Part shown: piece by piece, positions 1 through 4,368 of the stretch
Position numbering within the stretch: position 1 is the first letter of the stretch
Layout: each line of letters starts with the position of its first letter
Origin: Planctomicrobium piriforme
GTDB taxonomy: Bacteria > Planctomycetota > Planctomycetia > Pirellulales > PNKZ01
NCBI GenBank assembly: GCA_945877965.1
Contig: CAMCTH010000380.1
Location: 1 to 5,222, forward strand
Length of the DNA stretch: 5,222 nucleotides
Reading direction: 5' to 3'
Notes under the pieces: generated by a model
What the model was told of the DNA's origin: nothing
The model's input: the letters and a program-made list of their open reading frames with translations, nothing else
The model's database searches: none
Program-made: the position numbers and the translations under genes

Positions 1-1217
1 GACGCCTTCCAGCCGAGCAGATACTTCTCACCCTGCGGTCCGAAGAAGTCGCGTAGGCCGGCTTCGCCGAAGTCGAGCGGCGCGACATGCGGACTCCAGA
101 GATGAAGCGTCAGGCTCTTGCCGGTTGCGCTCCACTCCTTGGGAAACTGCTGCCAGAAGCGACGGAGCGAACCGGTGACGGCCGCGCGACCGTCGGCGAC
201 TTGCATCCACGGCTGGGCGCGCTCGCCGCCCTGGAGTTCTTTCGCCTCGCCGCTTTGTTCCTGACGCAGCGAGGCGCGGCACTCGAGGTTGCCGTAGTGG
301 CGATAGGTCTCTTGGATGAGTGAAACGGAGTCGTCCGGAGTGCGGAGCGAAACGGTTTGGGCGGCGTTCGCGTCGTCGCCGACCCCGGCCGTCACGCTCC
401 GAGCATCGCCGCTCAGGTTCAATTCCAGCGGTAGCGCGATGTCGGCAAACTGCACGTCGCGGGTCGAGCCGAGGATTTTGAACTCGTCGATTAATTTGAC
501 GAGCGGCAGGCCGGCGAAGAAATGATAACGCGTCCGATACGCGATGATTCGCTCGCCGTTCGGACCGGTGTACCAGCCGTCAACGCGGACGCAGGCACGC
601 ACTGGGCCGAGCGTTTCGACCTGGATCGTTCGCTCCGCGCCGTCGCGGGTCGATTCGAAGCGCGACTTGTTGGGTTGAAGATAAACATGGTCCCCTTCCC
701 TGCCTCCGGTTGCGATCTGTTCGTCGGCATCGAAAGCCCCGTTGCCGTTGAGGTCGATCTGGACTGATTGCAGGGCCGCCGGGCCGGTGGCTGCGAAAAC
801 GGCTTGCAACGGACCGGCCCGCAAGGTTGTGCCGGCCGCGTCGACGGTGATCGCGGCGGGGAACGAGGCCCGTTGGACGTCGCGGCCGAACTCGAGTGCG
901 TACTTGCGGCCTGGCTGGGCGATGAAGTCGATCGTTAGCCAGCGGATGCTCGTCTTGGCGGCGTCCCACGTCGCGGCGACTTTCGTTTGCAGCGGCTGCT
1001 CTCCGCCCTGATCGTCGACGAGGCGGCACTGAGCGGCGTCGGTCAGCGAACCTTGCGCGAACGGAACGCCGGTCGTGATCGGCCACGGCACGGAACGCTC
1101 GGCGCGTAGTTCATTGAGCACGAGCTCGACGCGCGTCGCAGCCGTTGCCGGTCGGTCGTTCGTCAACGACAAAGCAAACAAGCAGACGACCAAGAACCGG
1201 CAGAGGGGACGAGTCAT
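1..1217 (-). CDS. Secreted exo-rhamnogalacturonan-lyase-like protein (PcRGLX/YetA family), C-terminus cut off by the window edge
   Basis: An uninterrupted reading frame runs leftward from an ATG at 1217 off the left edge: 405 codons plus two bases, with no stop. The N-terminus has a Sec-type signal: basic start, hydrophobic residues 8-18 (FLVVCLFALSL), and an ATA|A cleavage site after about residue 26. The mature part begins with an all-beta, RIFT-barrel-like region: GVPFAQGSL at 50-58, PLQTKVAATW at 75-84 and SIRWLTIDF at 90-98. Further along are GPVRACVRVDGWY (203-215), WQQFPK (355-360) and LHLWSP. I recognise this motif series from exo-rhamnogalacturonan lyases and the YetA-like proteins common in planctomycetes. 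Members are usually around 900 residues, so roughly half is visible. The family cleaves the rhamnogalacturonan backbone of pectin; the substrate here is inferred. Residues 155-166 match an EF-hand-type calcium loop. Coding status is very likely; the family call is from memory of motifs. Active-site residues would mostly lie outside the window. Confidence 0.7.
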   Translation of the reverse strand, partial: MTRPLCRFLVVCLFALSLTNDRPATAATRVELVLNELRAERSVPWPITTGVPFAQGSLTDAAQCRLVDDQGGEQPLQTKVAATWDAAKTSIRWLTIDFIAQPGRKYALEFGRDVQRASFPAAITVDAAGTTLRAGPLQAVFAATGPAALQSVQIDLNGNGAFDADEQIATGGREGDHVYLQPNKSRFESTRDGAERTIQVETLGPVRACVRVDGWYTGPNGERIIAYRTRYHFFAGLPLVKLIDEFKILGSTRDVQFADIALPLELNLSGDARSVTAGVGDDANAAQTVSLRTPDDSVSLIQETYRHYGNLECRASLRQEQSGEAKELQGGERAQPWMQVADGRAAVTGSLRRFWQQFPKEWSATGKSLTLHLWSPHVAPLDFGEAGLRDFFGPQGEKYLLGWKA

Positions 1218-1224
1218 CGAACGA

Positions 1225-1229
1225 CTCCC
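1225..1229 (-). promoter_or_regulatory. Ribosome binding site of the lyase-like gene
   Basis: On the minus strand GGGAG lies 7 bases before the ATG at 1217. This spacing, together with the signal peptide that starts exactly there, fixes the start codon. Confidence 0.6.
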
Positions 1230-1395
1230 AATTGAGAGACGGGGGCGAGGCGGGAACAAGGCGGGGCGTGGTTCAGGCAGGCGGGGAGTTTCGATTTCGC
1301 GAGAGATCAAAACTCTTTCTGATATTAACCGATGCGAGGATTGCTTCCGAGCCTTTTAGACCGTTCAATAAGCAGCCTCATCACCCGTTTCATTC

Positions 1396-1400
1396 GGAGG
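1396..1400 (+). promoter_or_regulatory. Ribosome binding site that fixes the ridA-like start
   Basis: GGAGG sits 8 bases before the ATG at 1409. The same frame is open upstream to about 1145, but that extension crosses the divergent gap, has no protein-like character, and would bury the twin-arginine motif. This site decides the start. Confidence 0.75.
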
Positions 1401-1408
1401 ATGCTCGT

Positions 1409-1969
1409 ATGTCGATGCGTTCGCGTCGCGAGTTTGTACAATCCACGCTCGGAGCGGGCTTGGCGATCGGCGCCGGCCTTGCGATCGAGAATTCGTCTTC
1501 ATCCAGTTTCGCTCAGGAGTTAGCCCCGATGAGTCCGCAGAAGATCGCCGAAAGCCTTGGCATCACGTTCGAGAAGCAACAGCCCGGCTATTTGAACAAG
1601 TGCGTCCGCTCGGGCAATTGGCTCGTCACATCGGGGCACACCAGCAAGATCAAAGGGAAGCTCGGGGCCGAGCTGAGCGTCGAGCAAGGGGCGGCCGCGG
1701 CGCGGGACTGCACCGTCCAAATCTTGCAAAGCGTGTGGAACACGCACGGCACGCTCGACGGCTTAAAGGTGATCAAGGTGCTGGGCTGCGTGAATTGCAC
1801 GCCCGACTTCGTCGACCAACCGCCGGTCGTCAACGGCTGCTCCGACTTGCTGCACCAGATCTTCGGCAGAGAAACCGACGGCTACCATGCCCGCAGCGCG
1901 CTAGGGTTCGCGTCGCTCCCGAACGGCGTGGCGGTTGAGGTCGAGGCGATTTTTGAGGTGAAGGGGTAA
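1409..1969 (+). CDS. Tat-exported RidA/YjgF-family protein
   Basis: A 186-residue protein. The N-terminus is a twin-arginine signal: S5-R6-R7-E-F9-V, a Gly/Ala/Leu hydrophobic stretch (14-26), a serine run (29-33) and a likely cleavage SFA|QE after residue 35. The rest is a RidA/YjgF (chorismate-mutase-like trimer) domain: LGITFEKQ (50-57), the VRSGNWLVTSGH strand (66-77), LGAELSVEQGAAAARDC (85-101), VNCTPDFVDQPPVVNGCSDLL (128-148) and HARSALGFASLPNGVAVEVEAIFEV (160-184). R162 aligns with the substrate-binding Arg105 of E. coli RidA and E177 with Glu120, so the imine-deaminase pocket appears intact. RidA enzymes hydrolyse reactive 2-aminoacrylate-type imines, normally in the cytoplasm; this form should act outside the inner membrane, and its substrate there is unknown. 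It is divergent from the lyase-like gene (191-base gap) and followed by a hairpin 12 bases after its TAA. Fold assignment is strong; biochemical role is inferred. Confidence 0.92.
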   Translation: MSMRSRREFVQSTLGAGLAIGAGLAIENSSSSSFAQELAPMSPQKIAESLGITFEKQQPGYLNKCVRSGNWLVTSGHTSKIKGKLGAELSVEQGAAAARDCTVQILQSVWNTHGTLDGLKVIKVLGCVNCTPDFVDQPPVVNGCSDLLHQIFGRETDGYHARSALGFASLPNGVAVEVEAIFEVKG

Positions 1970-1981
1970 TAAGAGCGAAGA

Positions 1982-2004
1982 GACGTTCGAGCTAAACGAA
2001 CGTC
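1982..2004 (+). terminator. Perfect 8-bp hairpin after the ridA-like gene, possible terminator
   Basis: Arms 1982-1989 (GACGTTCG) and 1997-2004 are perfect inverted complements around a 7-base loop, starting 12 bases after the stop codon. The place suits a transcript end, but no T-run follows (AGGTGG instead), so this is not a classical intrinsic terminator. It could be an mRNA-stabilising stem or a protein-binding palindrome. Confidence 0.4.
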
Positions 2005-2005
2005 A

Positions 2006-2085
2006 GGTGGCCGTGGCTGGACCGCAAGAAATCTACGGAACGCAAACTTCCGGGGCTTCGCGAGTACGCTCCAGCCCCGGCCACC
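2006..2085. repeat. Imperfect 15-bp inverted repeat with an alternative inner stem
   Basis: Arms 2006-2020 (GGTGGCCGTGGCTGG) and 2071-2085 (CCAGCCCCGGCCACC) pair at 14 of 15 positions across a 50-base spacer. A second perfect 8-bp pairing, 2050-2057 with 2073-2080, uses part of the same right arm, so the two folds exclude each other. The spacer also contains a tiny GCG-AGTA-CGC stem at 2060-2069. No coding frame explains it. It may be a REP-like or MITE-like palindrome, or an RNA-level switch; the sequence alone does not decide. Only one copy is seen in this window. Confidence 0.5.
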
Positions 2086-2095
2086 CTGCCGTGTT

Positions 2096-2136
2096 CATTT
2101 CAGCGACTTTCGTGAGTTCATTAGGCGGCTGAAATG
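2096..2136 (+). promoter_or_regulatory. Inverted repeat that would sequester a start codon
   Basis: CATTTCAGC at 2096-2104 is the exact reverse complement of GCTGAAATG at 2128-2136. The final ATG of the right arm is the start codon of the small gene at 2134. The 23-base spacer contains most of the only plausible ribosome binding site (AGGCGG, 2123-2128), whose last base falls in the stem. Folded in mRNA, this would hide the start codon. Whether it regulates translation is inference. Confidence 0.35.
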
Positions 2137-2601
2137 TTTGGATGGTTGTTTAATCGTCGAAAGAAATGCAAAGATGGCACTCCGCCGACATTGCTCCCCA
2201 CCCGTAAAGACATTAGCGTTTTTGGTTCCCTCGACGAGAAGCGGGCCATTAAGCATTTTCTTGGCAAGGATTTGAGGCAGGCGGAGGCCCTCTTTCGCGA
2301 GAACTTCGGGGTTTACGCAGAAGATCTGATGTGGATGGGACCGCGTGCGTTTTGTTTTTATGTCGATGCTGCGATCGCTTACCTCGCCAGTCCTGCCTCC
2401 ACGGGAGACAGTGAAGCCGCTTGCGGCTTTTGCGGTGCCGTGGAGTTCCAGGTGGAGCACTATCGGATGGAGATTAGTTCATCGCTTTCCCGAATTGAAG
2501 ATGCCATTCAGTTGATCCTCGGCGATATCGATCGATACGAATGCGGATATGTGGACTTAGCGTCTCGCTACAGAAACTTGTTGGCAAAAATACGGGCTTA
2601 G
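2134..2601 (+). CDS. Small protein of unknown function, low GC
   Basis: A 155-residue protein that I do not recognise as a named family. The ATG at 2134 has AGGCGG five bases upstream, and an in-frame TAG at 2122-2124 rules out a longer start. The N-terminus is short and basic (MFGWLFNRRKK), with no convincing signal peptide or membrane segment. The body is acidic and mostly helix-like, with a conspicuous aromatic block LMWMGPRAFCFYVDAAIAYL at 65-84, then a Gly/Ser-Asp loop and a second helical part (about 109-155). Composition and the hydrophobic-core pattern look like a real soluble protein. GC is about 53% (hand count over 2161-2580), against roughly 70% in blocks of the next gene, which suggests recent acquisition or weak expression selection. 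It converges on the oxidoreductase with a 59-base gap. A solitary accessory or immunity-type protein is possible, but nothing proves it. Confidence 0.7.
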   Translation: MFGWLFNRRKKCKDGTPPTLLPTRKDISVFGSLDEKRAIKHFLGKDLRQAEALFRENFGVYAEDLMWMGPRAFCFYVDAAIAYLASPASTGDSEAACGFCGAVEFQVEHYRMEISSSLSRIEDAIQLILGDIDRYECGYVDLASRYRNLLAKIRA

Positions 2602-2634
2602 CAGTTTGTCATATCGTTTGCATAATGACGGTAT

Positions 2635-2655
2635 CGATGGCCTAGTAGTCCATCG
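2635..2655. terminator. Weak hairpin between convergent genes
   Basis: CGATGG (2635-2640) and CCATCG (2650-2655) form a 6-bp inverted repeat with a 9-base loop, midway between two converging stop codons. It could end transcription from both sides, but the stem is short and has no T-run on either side. Confidence 0.25.
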
Positions 2656-2660
2656 GGGAG

Positions 2661-3710
2661 CTAAGACAACGGAAACATGACAGGAACGTTCGTCGTCGCG
2701 CTGCGGGCGACGGCCTCCGTGAACTCCATATAGCGGACGCCGTCGGGGAAGTTCGTGAACTCGACCGGGCGGCCGGTGCGGATCGAGGCGATGAAGTCGG
2801 CTTCGACATTCCAGCCGCCGCGCAGCTCGGCGGGGACGGCGATCTCGCAGAGTTCCTGGTCGCCGACTTGGGCGCCGAGGATTCGTTCTTGCGGCGCGAG
2901 TTCGAGCTTTAAGGTTCCGGCCGAGCCGTAGAGATGGATCTGCGCGCCGGGGCCGAAGCGGGTGACGCCGCTGACTTGATAGATGGCCGAGGCGCCGTCG
3001 GCAAGCGTCGTCAGCACTTGCACGCTGTCGGGCGTCCCGACCGGCCGCATCGCACCGGTTGCGGTGTCGACCCGCTCGGGAGTGTGTGCCTTTGCTTGGG
3101 CGAAAAGACGGAGCGGTTCTGTGGTCCAGCGGAGCAACGTCTCGTGGACGATGCCGAGCGTGAGCATATTCACGCCCGAGAGTTCGGCCACTTGTCGCCA
3201 GTGCAACGGCGCGGCAGCGTCGGCCAGGGCATCGTTCGTCGCGATGACGACGACCTCGCGGAGTCGGCCGAGATAGTTTTCTTGCAACAACTGCTTCACG
3301 CGGCCATGCATACCCAACCCCAACGGGCTCGGCACCAACTGGGCGACGCAACGCGGGTTGCGTTCGGCGGCCGCCAGCATTTGTCGCGCCTCGGCCAGGT
3401 TCATTGCCATCCGCGCTTCGCAGAGCACATGCTTGCCGGCATCAAGGGCCGCGATGGCGATGGGGGCGTGGAGATAGGGCCAGGTGCCGATGACGACGGC
3501 GTCGAGATCGGGATCGGCGACGAGCTCTTCCCACCGCTGGTACGACTTGGCGATGTTGAACTCTCGGGCCGCCGCGGCGGTCGATTCAGGACGTCGATTG
3601 CAGACGGCGGCGATCTCGACGTCGCCGCATGCCAGCAAGCCCGGCACGTGCCGCAACTTCGTGTTCCCACCCAGGCCGACGATGCCGACGCGTAAGGAAA
3701 ATAGACTCAC
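2661..3710 (-). CDS. Gfo/Idh/MocA-family oxidoreductase with a non-canonical active site
   Basis: A 349-residue protein starting at a GTG (3710), with stop TAG at 2661-2663. The N-terminal Rossmann domain (about 6-120) opens with RVGIVGLGGNTKLRHVPGL, a GxGG-type dinucleotide loop, followed by VEIAAVCNRRPE at 31-42, where Asn-Arg-Arg after the second strand suggests NADP could be accepted. DLDAVVIGTWPYLHAPIAIAALDAGKHVLCEARMAMN (68-104) is typical of the family except that the usual E-K-P reads E98-A99-R100. The C-terminal domain has G179VNMLTLGIVH189E: the family histidine is kept, but the aspartate four residues before it is Leu185. The start places the first strand five residues in, as usual. 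Family members oxidise or reduce sugars and other polyols; the substrate cannot be read here. No signal peptide, so it is probably cytoplasmic. It may be catalytically altered, or belong to a subgroup with a different mechanism. Confidence 0.9.
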   Translation of the reverse strand: MSLFSLRVGIVGLGGNTKLRHVPGLLACGDVEIAAVCNRRPESTAAAAREFNIAKSYQRWEELVADPDLDAVVIGTWPYLHAPIAIAALDAGKHVLCEARMAMNLAEARQMLAAAERNPRCVAQLVPSPLGLGMHGRVKQLLQENYLGRLREVVVIATNDALADAAAPLHWRQVAELSGVNMLTLGIVHETLLRWTTEPLRLFAQAKAHTPERVDTATGAMRPVGTPDSVQVLTTLADGASAIYQVSGVTRFGPGAQIHLYGSAGTLKLELAPQERILGAQVGDQELCEIAVPAELRGGWNVEADFIASIRTGRPVEFTNFPDGVRYMEFTEAVARSATTNVPVMFPLS

Positions 3711-3718
3711 GGGTTAGG

Positions 3719-3723
3719 TCCTT
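3719..3723 (-). promoter_or_regulatory. Ribosome binding site supporting the GTG start of the oxidoreductase
   Basis: On the minus strand AAGGA lies 8 bases before the GTG at 3710. There is no ATG close by in frame, and the glycine-rich nucleotide-binding loop follows within a few residues, so this GTG is the natural start. Confidence 0.65.
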
Positions 3724-3808
3724 ACCCACAAAGTGATTGGTTTGGATGGAGCGTGGTTTACCGATGCAACATCGCGCCTACGTTGCCGCAATGCATTCGA
3801 TTCTGGAT

Positions 3809-3824
3809 TGTGAAATTTATCACG
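3809..3824. promoter_or_regulatory. CRP/FNR-type operator-like palindrome
   Basis: The sequence reads TGTGA, six bases (AATTTA), then TCACG: nine of ten positions of the CRP half-site pair TGTGA-N6-TCACA. It lies about 100 bases upstream of the oxidoreductase GTG, so it could serve that promoter. The match is to a consensus from proteobacteria; no cognate regulator is in the window. Confidence 0.3.
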
Positions 3825-4014
3825 GTGCGAATGCGCAACGATGTGTCTCGTTAGCATCATCCCTTCGCGCGCGTGATTTAAAAAAATCGGCAACCCGCAA
3901 CGCGAACAGGGCGACCTCGCGAAAACAATTACTACGTTTGCACTTCGCATCGCCGGCATTGTGCGCAGAATTGAGCGTAAGGTGAAACTACGCAAAAGGC
4001 TCTCTTGCCGAATT

Positions 4015-4020
4015 TATAAT
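4015..4020 (+). promoter_or_regulatory. Possible -10 hexamer of a prkA promoter
   Basis: A perfect TATAAT. No acceptable TTGACA-like element lies 16-18 bases upstream (the place reads roughly GCAAAA) and there is no TG extension, so the promoter call is weak. If real, prkA would have a leader of about 340 bases. Confidence 0.2.
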
Positions 4021-4161
4021 TCGAGACGATACTTGCATTAGGGACAGGACAGGTGACGGGCAATGAGGCCCGACCTCGGCGAGTTGCAGGATGCATTCAC
4101 AGCCGCTAACCCGCCTCGCCCAGTTCCGGGTGCTCTTTTCCAAGTTTGCTCACTCTGAGCG

Positions 4162-4203
4162 GATTCGGCCACTTTGTATGGCCCGCGAAAAAACTGCCGA
4201 ATC
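4162..4203 (+). repeat. 8-bp perfect inverted repeat in the prkA leader region
   Basis: GATTCGGC (4162-4169) pairs exactly with GCCGAATC (4196-4203) over a 26-base spacer. An overlapping smaller stem, GGCCA (4167-4171) with TGGCC (4179-4183), competes with it. The spacer ends in an A-run. Confidence 0.35.
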
Positions 4204-4213
4204 TTGCCCAGGT

Positions 4214-4239
4214 CGTTCCCTGCGCCCGCGGCGGGAACG
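4214..4239 (+). repeat. 7-bp GC-rich hairpin in the prkA leader region
   Basis: CGTTCCC (4214-4220) pairs exactly with GGGAACG (4233-4239) around a 12-base loop that contains a CCGCGG palindrome. It begins 10 bases after the preceding inverted repeat, so the two would stack in a transcript. No T-run follows, so it is not an obvious terminator. Confidence 0.35.
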
Positions 4240-4347
4240 GTGCTCTGCCTGGATCCGTACGAAATGGTATCGGACGAATTTTCGCCCCCTACCCGCTGAC
4301 GATAGGAACCGAATGAGACGCGACTGACGAAAACAGAAACTCCCTTG

Positions 4348-4361
4348 CTCCTCTGAGGAGG
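4348..4361 (+). promoter_or_regulatory. Strong prkA ribosome binding site overlapped by a small stem
   Basis: GAGGAGG at 4355-4361 is a near-ideal Shine-Dalgarno, 7 bases before the ATG at 4369. CTCCT (4348-4352) just upstream is complementary to AGGAG (4356-4360) with a three-base loop, so the site can be masked by a 5-bp stem. The binding site fixes the start; the masking role is inferred. Confidence 0.65.
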
Positions 4362-4368
4362 AACTGCC

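Larger units (their letters stand above)
3711..4368. other. 658-base non-coding divergent region between the oxidoreductase and prkA
   Basis: No reading frame here looks like a protein. One block (3781-3840) is about 48% GC, well below the coding sequence. It should carry the promoters of both flanking genes. Visible structure: a small CGATG-CAA-CATCG hairpin (3762-3774), a CRP/FNR-like palindrome (3809-3824), an A-rich patch near 3878-3887, a TATAAT hexamer (4015-4020) inside a short GAATT...AATTC near-palindrome, and inverted repeats at 4162-4203, 4214-4239 and 4348-4360 leading into prkA. No tRNA or recognisable riboswitch was seen. Confidence 0.6.

Noticed and set aside
580..1086. A 168-codon minus-strand frame within the lyase-like gene
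   Set aside because: Arg-rich out-of-frame reading; the frame starting at 1217 has a signal peptide, a ribosome binding site and family motifs, and is continuous through this region.
1145..1408. Upstream extension of the RidA-like reading frame
   Set aside because: The frame is open by chance across the divergent gap; GGAGG before 1409 and the twin-arginine signal directly after it show the true start.
2095..2460. A 121-codon minus-strand frame opposite the small low-GC gene
   Set aside because: No ribosome binding site was recognised, it has a basic patchy composition, and the plus-strand frame has better protein-like patterning and a supported start. Some doubt remains because neither protein is recognised.
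2557..3351. A 264-codon minus-strand frame overlapping the oxidoreductase
   Set aside because: It is a frame-shifted reading of the same strand, very rich in Arg and Pro, with no recognisable domain, and it runs into the neighbouring gene.
2934..3695. A 253-codon open frame on the plus strand opposite the oxidoreductase
   Set aside because: The minus-strand frame encodes a clear Gfo/Idh/MocA protein; the opposite frame has low-complexity Arg/Gly/Asp-rich sequence typical of antisense shadows in high-GC DNA.
3737..3985. An 82-codon plus-strand frame in the divergent region
   Set aside because: No ribosome binding site, no recognisable domain, and composition like random non-coding sequence.
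3998..4008. Possible sigma-54 promoter (GG...GC) upstream of prkA
   Set aside because: The GG and GC pairs are seven bases apart instead of the ten required by the -24/-12 layout.
4091..4327. A 78-codon plus-strand frame upstream of prkA
   Set aside because: It overlaps inverted repeats, is Arg-rich and unrecognised, and has only a weak AGG-type upstream match; a leader peptide cannot be excluded, but nothing supports it.
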